Source of the DNA: Azoarcus sp. CIB
GTDB taxonomy: Bacteria > Pseudomonadota > Gammaproteobacteria > Burkholderiales > Rhodocyclaceae
NCBI RefSeq assembly: GCF_001190925.1
Contig: NZ_CP011072.1
Coordinates: 1,984,001-2,048,000, forward strand
Direction: 5' to 3'
Length of the DNA: 64,000 nt
In this document: in pieces, positions 9,356 to 19,167 of the stretch
How the letters are laid out: the number at the start of each line of letters is the position of its first letter
How positions within the stretch are numbered: the first letter of the stretch is position 1
Translations under genes and position numbers: made by a program
The notes under the pieces: generated by a model
What the model was told of the DNA's origin: nothing
What the model saw: the letters and a program-made list of their open reading frames with translations, nothing else
Databases searched by the model: none

Positions 9356-10965
9356 ACGACCGCGCCCAACCGACGCTGAAGCGCGTCACCAACGAATCCG
9401 GGCTCGAAGTCCAGCCGTTTTATACCGCGGCCGATGTCGCGGCGAGCGGCGGCGACGCGATGATCGGCCAGCCCGGCGAATTTCCCTTCACCCGCGGCAT
9501 CCACCGCGAGATGTACCGCAAGCAGCCGTGGACGATGCGCCAGTACGCGGGCTTCGGCAATCCGGCCGACACCAACCAGCGCTTCAAGTACCTGATCGCG
9601 AACGGGCAGACGGGGCTCAACGTCGCCTTCGACCTGCCGACGCAGATCGGCCTCGACTCGGACGACCCGCTCGCCCAGGGCGAGATCGGCCGCGTCGGCA
9701 TGTCGGTCGACACCCTGCGCGATTTCGAGATCGCATTCGACGGCATCGATCTCGACAAGATCACCGTGTCGATGACGATCAACGGTGCCGCGGCCATCGC
9801 GATCGCGATGTATCTCGCGATGGCCGAGAAGCGTGGCTACGATGTCAAGAAGCTGCGCGGCACCGCGCAGAACGACATCCTGAAGGAGTTCATCGGCCGC
9901 GGCACCTGGATCTTCCCGGTCGAGCCGTCGATCAAGCTCGTCGGCGACACGATCGAGTACTGCGCCGAGCACGCGCCCAAGTACAGCCCGGTGTCGGTGT
10001 GCGGCTACCACATCCGCGAATCGGGCGCGACGCCGGCGGAGGAAATGGCCTACGCCTTCTGCATCGCCCGCGCCTATGCCGACGAGGTGATCGCGCGGGG
10101 GCTCCACGTCGACGAGTTCGCCGGGCGGCTGTCGTACAACTTCAACATCTTCGGCAACCTCTTCGAGCAGGTCTGCAAGTTCCGCGCGGGGCGCAGCCTG
10201 TGGGCCAAGATCATGAAGGAGGAGTACAAGGCCGAAAAACCGGGCTCGATGTGGCTGCGCATGATCGCCGCGGGCGGCGGCGGCGGGCTGACCTTCGAGC
10301 AGCCCGAGCTCAACATCGTGCGCGGCGCCTACTACGCGCTGATCAGCGCGCTCTCGGGCACGCAGACGATGGCGCTGTGCTCGTACGACGAGGCCTACAC
10401 CATCCCGACAGAGTATTCGGCCCGCATCTCGCTGCGCACCATGCAGATCCTCATCGCGGAGATGGGCCTCACCGAGACGGTCGATCCGCTCGGCGGCTCG
10501 TACTACGTCGAGACGATGACGAACCAGATGCGCGACAAGATGGAAGAGATCATCGCCGAGACCGACGCGCAGGGCGGCATCGTCAAGCTGGTGTCCGAAG
10601 GCGCGATCCAGGCGAAGGTCTCCGCGCAGGCGTACAAGATGCAGCGCGACATCGAGAGCGGCGCGTTTCCCAAGGTCGGCGTCAATTGCTACCGCAACGA
10701 CCAGGAGGACGAGCACAAGGTCGATTTCCACCCCTACGACGAGGACGACGCGCGCGTGCAGATCGAGTCGCTGAATCGGGTGCGCGCCGAGCGCGACGCC
10801 GACCGCGTCGCCCACACGCTCGCGGGCGTCGGCGAGGCCGCGCGCGCGGGTGCCAACGTCATGCCGGCGATCGTCGAGGCGGTGAAGGCCTACGCGAGCG
10901 TCGGCGAGATCACGCAGGAACTGGTGAAAGTGTTCGGACGGTACCAGGAACCGATCCGCTTCTGA
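9352..10965 (+). CDS. iaaH: large subunit of a B12-dependent acyl-CoA mutase, probable (2-aminophenyl)succinyl-CoA mutase
   Basis: This 537-residue protein carries the MCM TIM-barrel domain: FPFTRGIHREMY, TMRQYAGF (tyrosine as in methylmalonyl-CoA mutase), AFDLPTQIG, GTAQNDILKEFIGRGTW, VCGYHIRESGA, and DPLGGSYYVE. Two active-site regions differ from methylmalonyl-CoA mutases as I remember them. The PSMR arginine that pairs with the substrate carboxylate is lysine here (PSIKLV). The THSQTSG loop is replaced by a run of five glycines (AAGGGGGLT), which would open space for a bulky aryl group. The context (hydantoinase, decarboxylating dehydrogenase) argues for the arylsuccinyl-CoA substrate rather than methylmalonyl-CoA. 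Confidence 0.88.
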
Positions 10966-10975
10966 GGGACATTCA

Positions 10976-11842
10976 ATGACCGCAATTGAAAGATACGCCG
11001 CGCCGCAGAGCCTCGACGAGGCGCTCGGCATCCTGCAGCAGGGCGAGGTGACCATCCTCGCAGGCGGCACCGACCTGATGCCGCAGACGAAAGCCGGCCG
11101 CATCGCGTTCAAGCCGACGCTGCTGAACATCGGCCGCGTCGCGGGACTGAAAGGGGTCAGCCTCGACGGCGCGTACCTGCGCATCGGGGCGCTCACCACG
11201 ATCAGCGAGCTCCTCCGCGATCCGCTCGTCGTGCAGCACGCGCCGGTGCTCGCCGAGGCCTGCGATCAGTTCGCGAGCGACCAGATCCGCAACGCAGGCA
11301 CGCTCGGGGGCAACATCAACAACGCTTCGCCCGCGGGCGACACGCTGGTGCCGCTGATCGTGCTCGACGCGGAGGTCGAGCTCGCGTCGAAGCCCAATGG
11401 CAGCGTCACCACGCGGCGCCTGCCGCTCGCCGAGTTCTTCACCGGCCCCGGCAGGACAAAGCGCGCCGCGAACGAGCTGCTCACCGCGGTGCGCATCCCA
11501 CTGCCTCGGCCCGGCCACGTCGCGCGCTTCTACAAGTTCGGCACGCGCCCCGCGCTGGATATCTCGACGATCTCCATCGGCATCGCCGGCATCAAGCGCG
11601 ACGGTGCGCTCACCGACATCCGCGTCGCCTTCGGCGCGGTTGCCCCGACGCCGGTCCGCGCGCCGCGCACCGAAGCCGCACTCGAAGGCCGTCCCCTCGA
11701 CGCCGAGGCCATCGAAGCCGCCGCCGACGCCGCCCGCGACGAGGTGAACCCCATCGACGACGTGCGCGCCAGCGCGTGGTACCGCAAGGAACTGATCCAC
11801 AACATGACCAGAAGGATGCTCGACCATGTTGCTCACGCATGA
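10976..11842 (+). CDS. molybdenum hydroxylase, FAD-binding (medium) subunit
   Basis: This 288-residue CoxM/XDH-type FAD subunit has ILAGGTDLMP near residue 30 and RNAGTLGGNINNASPAGD around residues 105-122, the two pyrophosphate-binding loops of this family. The C-terminal CO_deh_flav_C domain follows. It lacks the cysteine-containing insertion that gives 4-hydroxybenzoyl-CoA reductase an extra [4Fe-4S] cluster, so it is a hydroxylase-type subunit. It lies 10 bp after the mutase and its 3' end overlaps the iron-sulfur subunit by 17 nt. The enzyme is the best candidate for water-derived hydroxylation at C2 of the indole ring. By operon order these three genes probably match iaaI-K, but I am not certain of the published letters. 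Confidence 0.85.
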   Translation: MTAIERYAAPQSLDEALGILQQGEVTILAGGTDLMPQTKAGRIAFKPTLLNIGRVAGLKGVSLDGAYLRIGALTTISELLRDPLVVQHAPVLAEACDQFASDQIRNAGTLGGNINNASPAGDTLVPLIVLDAEVELASKPNGSVTTRRLPLAEFFTGPGRTKRAANELLTAVRIPLPRPGHVARFYKFGTRPALDISTISIGIAGIKRDGALTDIRVAFGAVAPTPVRAPRTEAALEGRPLDAEAIEAAADAARDEVNPIDDVRASAWYRKELIHNMTRRMLDHVAHA

Positions 11843-12299
11843 CATCGAATTCACGCTGAACGGCGTCAAAAAAAGGCTCACCATCGACGTCACGATGAAC
11901 GCGCTCGACTTGCTGCGAGACGTCGTCGGGCTGACCGGCACGAAATACGGCTGTGGCGAGGGCGAATGCGGCGCGTGCACGATTCGCGTCGACGGCGAGA
12001 CGCGCAACTCCTGCCTGATGTTCGCCGTGGACTTCGACGGGCGCGACATCGTAACGATCGAGGGACTCGCCGCCGACCCCAAGGCCGATGCACTGCGCGA
12101 GTCCTTCGTCGAGCACGGCGCGGTCCAATGCGGCTTCTGCACGCCGGGCATGGTCATGCAGGCCTCCCACATCCTCGAGACGCATCCGGACGCCGATGCC
12201 GAGACGATCAAGCGCGGCCTCGAAGGGAACCTGTGCCGCTGCACCGGCTACAAGAAGATCGTCGACGCGGTCGAGTCCGCGTGCTGCGGCGCGAAGTGA
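11826..12299 (+). CDS. molybdenum hydroxylase, [2Fe-2S] (small) subunit
   Basis: This 157-residue protein has both iron-sulfur cluster motifs of the XDH family. The N-terminal plant-ferredoxin-like site is CGEGECGACT with a further Cys about 20 residues on (RNSC). The C-terminal site is QCGFCTPGM plus GNLCRCTGY. It overlaps the FAD subunit by 17 nt and precedes the molybdopterin subunit by 10 nt. It carries electrons from the Mo centre to FAD. An added C-terminal ACCG pair of cysteines is not part of the canonical clusters. Confidence 0.9.
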   Translation: MLLTHDIEFTLNGVKKRLTIDVTMNALDLLRDVVGLTGTKYGCGEGECGACTIRVDGETRNSCLMFAVDFDGRDIVTIEGLAADPKADALRESFVEHGAVQCGFCTPGMVMQASHILETHPDADAETIKRGLEGNLCRCTGYKKIVDAVESACCGAK

Positions 12300-12309
12300 G
12301 GGGCCCACG

Positions 12310-14718
12310 ATGAACGTCGCAGAAAAACCCGTCATCACGGCCGAATCGCTGATCGGCCAGCGCATCCAGAAGAAGGACGCGCCCGAGAAGGCCGCCGGCA
12401 AGACGCGCTACATCCAGGACATGATCGTGCCGGGCATGCTGCACGCGAAGATCCTGCGTTCGGCCCGCGTGCACGCACGAATCAAGAGCATCGACACTTC
12501 CGCGGCGAAGGCCCTGCCCGGCGTGCATGTCGTCCTCACCGCGGCGGACGTGCCCGACCAGCAGCCGATCGGCGTCGCGCGCGACCACCTGCCGCTGAAG
12601 GGCGAGCGTGTCCGCAGCCTGCGCGACGAGATCGCCGCGGTGGCCGCCGACAGCGACGAGATCGCCGAAGCCGCGCTAAAGCTGATCCGCGTCGAATACG
12701 AGGACTTGCCGGTCATCGCGACGCCCGAGGACGCGATCAAGCCGGGCGCGCCGCTGATCCACCCCGCCCCGCTCGACGCCCACGGCCGCCCGAAGTCGCT
12801 GCCGCCCAAAACGCCGATCGCGTTCGCCGGCAAGCCCGACAACATCGCGATGCGCTTCGACTACACGCACGGCGACATCGCGCAGGCCGAGGCCGAGTCC
12901 GACGTCGTCGTCGAGGACAGCTTCCAGCTGCACTACGTGACGCACTGCTGCATGGGCGTGTCGGGTGTCATCGCCGAGTTCGACGCGTCGGGCAACCTGC
13001 TGATGTACTCCAACACGCAGGTGCCCTTCCTGCACAAGCGCGAGTTCGCCGAATACCTGAACATCGATCCGAGCCGCGTGCGCATCATCCAGCCGCCCAT
13101 CGGCGGCGGCTTCGGCTCGAAGCTCGACATCTATCCGTTCGAGGTCATCTGCATCTTCCTCGCGCGCGCCGCGAAGCGCCCCGTGAAGATGGTTTTTACG
13201 CGCGAAGAAGAGTTTCTGGCCTCGCCGACGCGCCAGCCGGTGCTGCTGACGCTGCGTTCGGGCTGCAAGAAGGACGGCACGCTGACCTTCCGCCAGGTGC
13301 ACACGCTGCACGACAACGGCGCCTACACGTCGTGGGGCGCGACGACGCCGTTCGTCATGATGCAGACCTTCTCGTCGCTGTACCGGGTGCCGGCCTGCGA
13401 CTACCACACGACCGTCGTGTACACGAACAACCCCTACGCCGGCTCCTTCCGCGGCTACGGCAACCTGCAGGCGACCTTCGCGATCGAGCAGCACATGGAC
13501 ATGCTGGCCGAGAAGATCGGCATGGATGCGCTCGACTTCCGGCTGAAGAACGCGCAGGACGCGGGCGAAGTAACCGGCCAGGGCATGACGTTCAAGAGCT
13601 GCGGCTTCAAGGAATGCCTGACTACGGCGGCCGAGCGCAGCGATTACCGGAAGAAGCACGCCGACAATATCGCGAACCGCAACGCGCGCGGCCCGGTCAA
13701 GCGCGGCATCGGCATCGCGTCGATGCTGCACGTCGGCGGCGGCGCGAAAATCTATCCGTCGGACGGCTGCGGCACGATCCTGAAGCTCGACGATTTTGCG
13801 AACATCACCCTCATCACCGGCGCGTCCGAGATCGGCCAGGGCTCGGAAACGGTCCTGTCGCAGCTGGTCTGCGAGGAGCTGGGGCTGCCGATCTCGGCGG
13901 TCACCGTGGTCAATAACGACACCGCGATCACGCCGTGGGACGTCGGCGTGCATGCGAGCCGCACGACCTTCATCGCCGGCAACTCCGCAATCGGCGCGGC
14001 GCGCAAGGCGAAGGCGAAGATCCTGGCGGCGGCAGCGAAGAAGCACGGCTGCGACGAAGGTGCGCTCGACCTGCGCGGCGGTTTCGTCGTCGTCGCCGAG
14101 ACCGGCGAGCCCGTGGTCGAGCTGGCGCGCCTGATGCGGAACCTGCACTTCTCCGACAAGGCCGAGCTCGTCATGACGACCTTCTACTACGAGCCGCCGA
14201 GCGTGCATCAGGACAAGGCCTTCAAGGGCGACGTGTCGGCCGCCTACGCGTGGGCCGCCCAGGTCGTCGAGGTCGAGGTCGATACCGACACCGGCATCGT
14301 GAAGATGACGAAAGTCACCGGCACGCACGACGTCGGCCGCGTGCTCAACCGCCTCGGCCTCGAAGGGCAGATCGAAGGCGGCGTCGTCATGGGCCAGGGC
14401 TACGCGCTGACCGAGAACCTGATCGTCGAGAACGGCGTCACGCGCAACCCGAACTTCCGCGACTACAAGCTCGTGACCGCGCCCGAGATCCCGGAGATGG
14501 ACATCACCTTCGTCGAGTCGATGGACGGCGAAGGGCCGCAGGGCGCCAAGGGCGTCGGCGAGGCGCCGGCGATCTGCATCGCCGCGGCCGCCGCGAACGC
14601 GATCTACAACGCGACCGGCGTGAGGATGTTCGCCCTGCCCTTCACGCCGGAAGCGGTGTACCGGGCCTTACGCGGCGCGGCGCCGAAACCCCACTGGCCC
14701 GCGTGGAAACCGGAATGA
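12310..14718 (+). CDS. molybdenum hydroxylase, molybdopterin (large) subunit
   Basis: This 802-residue XDH-family catalytic subunit has PIGGGFGSK (MPT-cytosine-dinucleotide contact), AGSFRGYGN, the SEIGQGSET glutamine loop, and the catalytic glutamate in [10 protein letters not shown] near the C-terminus. There is no twin-arginine signal, so it is cytoplasmic. It is the likely indoleacetate (or indoleacetyl-CoA) 2-hydroxylase. Maturation should need an XdhC-type sulfuration/insertion factor, which is present in the opposing operon as a fusion with MeaB. The stop overlaps the start of the CoA-transferase gene. Confidence 0.88.
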   Translation: MNVAEKPVITAESLIGQRIQKKDAPEKAAGKTRYIQDMIVPGMLHAKILRSARVHARIKSIDTSAAKALPGVHVVLTAADVPDQQPIGVARDHLPLKGERVRSLRDEIAAVAADSDEIAEAALKLIRVEYEDLPVIATPEDAIKPGAPLIHPAPLDAHGRPKSLPPKTPIAFAGKPDNIAMRFDYTHGDIAQAEAESDVVVEDSFQLHYVTHCCMGVSGVIAEFDASGNLLMYSNTQVPFLHKREFAEYLNIDPSRVRIIQPPIGGGFGSKLDIYPFEVICIFLARAAKRPVKMVFTREEEFLASPTRQPVLLTLRSGCKKDGTLTFRQVHTLHDNGAYTSWGATTPFVMMQTFSSLYRVPACDYHTTVVYTNNPYAGSFRGYGNLQATFAIEQHMDMLAEKIGMDALDFRLKNAQDAGEVTGQGMTFKSCGFKECLTTAAERSDYRKKHADNIANRNARGPVKRGIGIASMLHVGGGAKIYPSDGCGTILKLDDFANITLITGASEIGQGSETVLSQLVCEELGLPISAVTVVNNDTAITPWDVGVHASRTTFIAGNSAIGAARKAKAKILAAAAKKHGCDEGALDLRGGFVVVAETGEPVVELARLMRNLHFSDKAELVMTTFYYEPPSVHQDKAFKGDVSAAYAWAAQVVEVEVDTDTGIVKMTKVTGTHDVGRVLNRLGLEGQIEGGVVMGQGYALTENLIVENGVTRNPNFRDYKLVTAPEIPEMDITFVESMDGEGPQGAKGVGEAPAICIAAAAANAIYNATGVRMFALPFTPEAVYRALRGAAPKPHWPAWKPE

Positions 14719-15911
14719 AGCCGCGCACCGTACTCTCGATGGAGCAGGCGCTGTCGATGCCCTACGCGACGCTGCGCTTCGCGCAGCTCGGCTGGCGCGT
14801 GATCCGCCTCGAATCGACGCCATCGGGGGATGGCCTGCCCGGCGATCCCAACCGCTACATCGGCGGCAAGGTCGCCGACGACGACCGGCGCACCTACTTC
14901 ATTGCGCCCAACGTCGGCAAGGAGGCGATCGCGCTCAACCTCAAGGAGCCCGACGGCCAGGCGCTGCTCAGGCGTCTGCTGGTCGAGCTCGACGTCGACG
15001 TGTTCTGCTGCAACACCGTGCCGCGCCGCTACAAACAGCTCGGCATCGACTACGACACGCTCGCCGCGGCGAAGCCGGACCTGATCTGGGCGGGGATTTC
15101 GGCGATGGGCCCGGACTACCCGGATGCCCCCGGCTACGATCCGGTGATCCAGGCGATGGCCGGCTACATGGAACTCACCGGTGCGGCCGACGGGCCGCCG
15201 ACGCTCGCCGGCGTGCCGATCATCGACCTCAAGGCGGGCGACGAGGTCTATGCAAATGTGATGATGGCGCTGCTCGAGCGCGCCGAGAGCGGCAAGGGCA
15301 CGCGCATCGACGTCTCCATGCTGCAGGCCGCCGCGTCGTGGCTCATCACGACGCTGCCGCTGCTCGATTTCGACTGCCAGCCGTCGGAGATCACGCGCTG
15401 CGGCAACGAGCACCGCAAGTTCATCCCGACGAACGTCTATCCGACGGCCGACGGATTCATCTACATGGCGATCGGCAGCGACGTGCAGTGGAAGCGCCTG
15501 TGCGAGATCGCGAAGTTCGCATCGATCGGCAACGCCGCGCGCACGACCAACGAAGGTCGCAATCGAGAGCGCGACACAATCCACCGTGACGTCGCGGCCG
15601 TCACGCAGCGTTATCCGACCGCCGAGATCGTCGCCGACTTCCGCGATGCGACGATCCCGCACGCGCCGATCCACGACATCCCGGCCGTGCGCGAGATGGA
15701 AGCCATCCGACGGCGATTGACGACCACGCGCATGCCCGGCGGCATGCTCGTGCATATGCAGCCGATGGCGGTCGACGTCGCCGCTACCCATGGCGGAGAG
15801 CTGCCGTTCGCGCCGCGCTACGGCCAGCACACCGATGCGGTGCTGCGCGAGGCCGGATGCAGCGAGGACGAAATCGCGCTGCTTCATGCGCGAGGAATCG
15901 TCGCCGGCTGA
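14715..15911 (+). CDS. iaaL: family III (CaiB/BaiF) CoA-transferase, probable phenylsuccinyl-CoA:arylacetate CoA-transferase
   Basis: This 398-residue CaiB/BaiF-family protein shows [14 protein letters not shown] near the N-terminus, [32 protein letters not shown], and the candidate catalytic aspartate D171 in VPIIDLKAG. The C-terminal half contains the RTTNEGR-type small-domain segment and PIHDIPAV. The N-terminus is a little shorter than the usual family start. IaaL of Aromatoleum exchanges CoA between indoleacetyl-CoA and (2-aminophenyl)succinate, and the position here matches. It is coupled by ATGA to the molybdenum subunit. Confidence 0.85.
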   Translation: MKPRTVLSMEQALSMPYATLRFAQLGWRVIRLESTPSGDGLPGDPNRYIGGKVADDDRRTYFIAPNVGKEAIALNLKEPDGQALLRRLLVELDVDVFCCNTVPRRYKQLGIDYDTLAAAKPDLIWAGISAMGPDYPDAPGYDPVIQAMAGYMELTGAADGPPTLAGVPIIDLKAGDEVYANVMMALLERAESGKGTRIDVSMLQAAASWLITTLPLLDFDCQPSEITRCGNEHRKFIPTNVYPTADGFIYMAIGSDVQWKRLCEIAKFASIGNAARTTNEGRNRERDTIHRDVAAVTQRYPTAEIVADFRDATIPHAPIHDIPAVREMEAIRRRLTTTRMPGGMLVHMQPMAVDVAATHGGELPFAPRYGQHTDAVLREAGCSEDEIALLHARGIVAG

Positions 15912-16068
15912 GCCCGGGCACCGCATCGTCATGCGGCGCCCCACGGGGAGGGGCGCCGCTCCCGACTCACGAACCCCGGAAACCATCGACGGCGAGAGGA
16001 GCGCGCGGACCCGATCCGCACGCGCGACAAGAGGTCCTTGTGGTGCACACCGTAGGAGACATCAGAAC

Positions 16069-17217
16069 ATGAAGATGCTTGGCATTCGATTGGCGCTGTC
16101 CGGACTCGTTCTGGCGGCGTCGTTGTCGGCGCACGCGCAGGTGAAGATCGGCGTCGTGTCCTCGGCGACCGGGCCGACCGCGCTGGTCGGCATTCCGCAA
16201 AAGAACACGGTGGCGCTGCTGCCGGCGAAGATCGGCGATCTCAGCGTCGAGTACATCGCGCTCGACGACGCGAGCGATCCCACCGCGTCGGTCACCGCCG
16301 TAAAGAAACTGATCTCGGAGCAGAACGTCGATGCGATCATCGGGCCCTCGGGCTCGCCCAACGCGATGGGCGTGATCCAGTTCATCGCCGACGCGGGCGT
16401 GCCGCTGCTCGCGCCGGTGGGCACCGCCGCCGTCGTGACCCCGATGGACGACAAGAAGAAGTGGGTGTTCAAGACCACCCAGAACGACGACATCATCGCG
16501 ACGGCGCTGGTCGAGCACATGGTCAGGAAGGGCGTGAAGACGGTCGGCTTCATCGGCGTCGGCGACCCCTACGGCGAGAACTGGTACAAGGTGTTCTCGG
16601 CGCTCGCGGACAAGAACGGCATGAAGATCGTCGCCAACGAGCGCTTCCAGCGCCAGGATGCGTCGGTCACCGGCCAGAGCCTGAAGATCCTCGGCGCCGC
16701 GCCGGACGCGGTGCTCGTCGCCGCCGCCGGCGGCCCCGCCGTGCTGCCGCAGACCACGCTCGTCGAGCAGGGCTACAAGGGACAGATCTACCAGACGCAC
16801 GGCGCCGCGCTGCCCGACTTCCTCAAGCTCGGCGGCAAGAAGGTCGAGGGCACGGTCCTCGCCGCGAGCCTGATGCTGGTGCTGCCCGAGATCGCCGACA
16901 ACCACCCCTCGAAGAAGATCGCCGCCGACTACATCGCCGCCTACGAGAAGGCGCACGGCACGAAACCGGCGACCTTCGGCGCGAACGTCTTCGATGCCGG
17001 CCTGCTGCTGCAGCAGGCGATCCCGGCCGCGGCGAAGGTGGCCAAACCCGGCACAAAGGAGTTCCGCGCGGCGCTGCGCGACAGCCTCGAGCAGACCCGC
17101 GAGCTCGTCGGCACCCAGGGCATCTACAACATGAGCGCCACCGACCACAGCGGCTTCGACGAGCGTGGCCGCGTCCTCATCGCCGTCAGGGACGGCGGCT
17201 GGACGCTCGCAAAGTAA
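16069..17217 (+). CDS. branched-chain amino acid ABC-type periplasmic substrate-binding protein
   Basis: This 382-residue protein has a Sec signal peptide (MKMLGIRLALSG... ending SAHA-Q, cleavage near residue 23) and the LivJ-type periplasmic fold: KIGVVSSATGPTALVG, IIGPSGSPNAMGV, GDPYGENWYK. GTAG-like start context TAGGAGAC precedes the ATG at 16069. It is the last gene of the plus-strand catabolic operon. Binding proteins of this class often carry aromatic acids, so indoleacetate capture is a reasonable guess. No permease or ATPase genes accompany it in the window, so it must share a transporter encoded elsewhere or act as a sensor. Confidence 0.8.
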   Translation: MKMLGIRLALSGLVLAASLSAHAQVKIGVVSSATGPTALVGIPQKNTVALLPAKIGDLSVEYIALDDASDPTASVTAVKKLISEQNVDAIIGPSGSPNAMGVIQFIADAGVPLLAPVGTAAVVTPMDDKKKWVFKTTQNDDIIATALVEHMVRKGVKTVGFIGVGDPYGENWYKVFSALADKNGMKIVANERFQRQDASVTGQSLKILGAAPDAVLVAAAGGPAVLPQTTLVEQGYKGQIYQTHGAALPDFLKLGGKKVEGTVLAASLMLVLPEIADNHPSKKIAADYIAAYEKAHGTKPATFGANVFDAGLLLQQAIPAAAKVAKPGTKEFRAALRDSLEQTRELVGTQGIYNMSATDHSGFDERGRVLIAVRDGGWTLAK

Positions 17218-17255
17218 GCGGCCGACCCGGCCTCCCCCGCGAAGCCGCCCTACAA

Positions 17256-17293
17256 ACGGGCCCGCGCCACGGAAGGACCGTGCGCGGGCCCGT
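17256..17293 (+). terminator. strong GC hairpin after the catabolic operon
   Basis: ACGGGCCCGCGCCACGG and CCGTGCGCGGGCCCGT pair over 16 bp with one bulged C and a 5-nt loop, 38 bp after the stop of the binding-protein gene. There is no following T-run, so it could be a Rho-assisted terminator or an mRNA-stabilising hairpin. Confidence 0.55.
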
Positions 17294-17468
17294 CGTCGTC
17301 CAGCCCGTATAAACCTCCCGCTCCCGCAAGCGAACGCGTGCGCAGCAAGGATCATCCGTAGCGGAAGAAACTTTCGCCGCGACCGTCGCGTCCTTTGACG
17401 CCGGACAGAAACTCCGACCCGTATCGCCCCTAGACTGAAGCGGTTCAAACAATTTCACGGCCAACTAA

Positions 17469-18674
17469 ATGTTCGCGACCGCGTCCCGATTGTTTCCGGC
17501 AGCGCTATGGGTGAGCGCGTTCCGCCCCTTCTTCCTGCTCGGCACGCTGTATGCGCCGCTCCTCATCGGCGCCTGGCTGGGGGCGGGGTTCGGATGGTGG
17601 AGCGGGCCGGTCGGCGACATGCCGGGCGCGCTGTGGCACGGCCACGAAATGATCTTTGGCTTCTCGTCCGCGATCATCCTCGGTATCGTGCTCACCGCGT
17701 TGCCCAGCTGGGCCGGCACCGAGGAAATCCACGGCGCCCGTCTCGCGCTCCTCGTCGCCGCCTGGCTCGCGGGCCGGCTCGCGTTCTGGGCGCTGCCGCT
17801 GTTGCCGGCCACCGTTGCGGCGGTGACCGACTGCCTGCTCTTTCCGCTGGTGTTCGCCACCGTCGCACCGCAATTGCTGCAGGTGAAGAACCGGTTGTAC
17901 CTGCTGCTGCTGCCGGTTCTCGCGGCCTTCTTCGCGGCCAACCTCGCCTTTCATCTGGGCATCGGCGCGGGCAACCCCGCTTTCGCCACGATCGCCCTGC
18001 ACGGCGGGGTCTATACGATCCTCACCCTGTACGTGCTCAAGGGGGGCGTGCTGACACCCGTCTTCACGGGAAACGCCCTGCGGGAGAAGGGGCGCGGGGA
18101 ACAGGCACCGTTCCGGATATGGCTCGACGTCACCGCGGTGGGCCTCGTAGTCGCCCTCGCCGCGCTCGACCTCGCCGGCGCCCCGGCCCGCTGGGTCGGT
18201 CTCACCGCCCTCGCCTGCACGCTCGTCCATGCCTGGCGCGTCGGACGCTGGCAAGGCTGGCGCGTGGCCGACGTCCCCCTCCTCCTCGTCATGCATCTCG
18301 GCTTCGCCTGGCTGATCCTCGCCTTCGCACTCAAGGCGCTCGCAGGCCTAACCGGCCTCGTTTCGCACACGATGTGGCTGCACGCCTTCACGGTCGGAAG
18401 CCTCGGCATGATGATGCTCGGCCTGATGACCCGCGTGACCCTTCGCCACACCGGCCGTCCCCTGAAGCTGCCGGCCGCGATGCGCTTAGCCTGCGCCCTC
18501 GTGTTCACCGCGGCGATCGCGCGGCTCGCGCTGTCGATGCCCGACCTGCGCCCGGCCGCGATCACCGTCGCCGCGGTGCTTTGGGCGGCAGCTTTCGCGA
18601 TCTACGTGTCCAGGTTCGGCCCGCTGCTCGCCGTGCCGAGCCTCCCGCGCAAAGCCGGTGTTCTTAACAAATAA
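17469..18674 (+). CDS. nnrS: NnrS family membrane protein
   Basis: This 401-residue polytopic protein has about 12 hydrophobic segments and typical NnrS features: an N-terminal FRPFFLLGT motif, ALWHGHEMIFGFSSAII with conserved histidines, and HTMWLHAFTVGSLGMMMLGLMTRV. NnrS is a haem- and copper-associated membrane protein linked to NO and nitrosative stress in denitrifiers. It lies between the two converging operons, about 250 bp after the catabolic genes, and is probably transcribed separately. Its presence supports a denitrifying host but does not prove a role in indoleacetate catabolism. Confidence 0.88.
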   Translation: MFATASRLFPAALWVSAFRPFFLLGTLYAPLLIGAWLGAGFGWWSGPVGDMPGALWHGHEMIFGFSSAIILGIVLTALPSWAGTEEIHGARLALLVAAWLAGRLAFWALPLLPATVAAVTDCLLFPLVFATVAPQLLQVKNRLYLLLLPVLAAFFAANLAFHLGIGAGNPAFATIALHGGVYTILTLYVLKGGVLTPVFTGNALREKGRGEQAPFRIWLDVTAVGLVVALAALDLAGAPARWVGLTALACTLVHAWRVGRWQGWRVADVPLLLVMHLGFAWLILAFALKALAGLTGLVSHTMWLHAFTVGSLGMMMLGLMTRVTLRHTGRPLKLPAAMRLACALVFTAAIARLALSMPDLRPAAITVAAVLWAAAFAIYVSRFGPLLAVPSLPRKAGVLNK

Positions 18675-18744
18675 CGGCGAAAACTCGCAATCGGATTGAG
18701 TTGGGCGGAGCTGTGGTCCTTCTTATCTGCGCCAAACGATCGCG

Positions 18745-19167
18745 TTAGCCGCCAGCGAGTGCGATCGTCAGGGCTTCGAAGGGAATCATCACGCACCCAT
18801 GCCGGCTACGATAGCCATGCACCGCCGCGAACAGAGCGATCTCGTCGGCCCCTTCGGGCATACCGGACACCTCCCCGGCGGCCAGCATCGCCGCCATGCG
18901 CGCGCGCAACCGTTCGACCTCGCCCGGCGTGCGGCCGAGAGCATGCAGGCCGAGCAGCGACGCCGATGCCCGACACAGGAGGCAACCCTTGACCTCGTGC
19001 GCGATCGCCGCGATGCGGCCGTCGACGAGTTCGACATCGATCCGCACGCGATCGCCGCACATGGGGCTGTCGCGAAGCGCCGAACCCGTCGGGGCGGTCA
19101 GGCGGCCGGCGCCGTGGGCGGCGTCGGCAAGTTCGCGGATGCCTTTGTTGTAGAGGACTTCGATCAT
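18745..19167 (-). CDS. IscU/SufU-like iron-sulfur cluster scaffold protein
   Basis: This 140-residue protein has the cysteine and aspartate pattern of SufU/IscU scaffolds: SPMCGDRVR (C37, D39), GCLLCRASAS (C62, C65), and RHGCVMIPFEAL (C125). The extra Cys in GCLLC is unusual. The start is the ATG at 19167, overlapping the stop of the upstream molybdopterin-binding gene. It is the last gene of the minus-strand accessory operon. A dedicated scaffold fits the many Fe-S subunits in this locus. A SufS-type desulfurase at 49.4-50.7 kb could be its sulfur donor. Confidence 0.75.
   Translation of the reverse strand: MIEVLYNKGIRELADAAHGAGRLTAPTGSALRDSPMCGDRVRIDVELVDGRIAAIAHEVKGCLLCRASASLLGLHALGRTPGEVERLRARMAAMLAAGEVSGMPEGADEIALFAAVHGYRSRHGCVMIPFEALTIALAGG

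Noticed and set aside
10976-14718. 4-hydroxybenzoyl-CoA reductase (HcrABC)
   Set aside because: The FAD subunit lacks the Cys-containing insertion that holds the extra [4Fe-4S] cluster, and the context is that of an indoleacetate-type hydroxylase.
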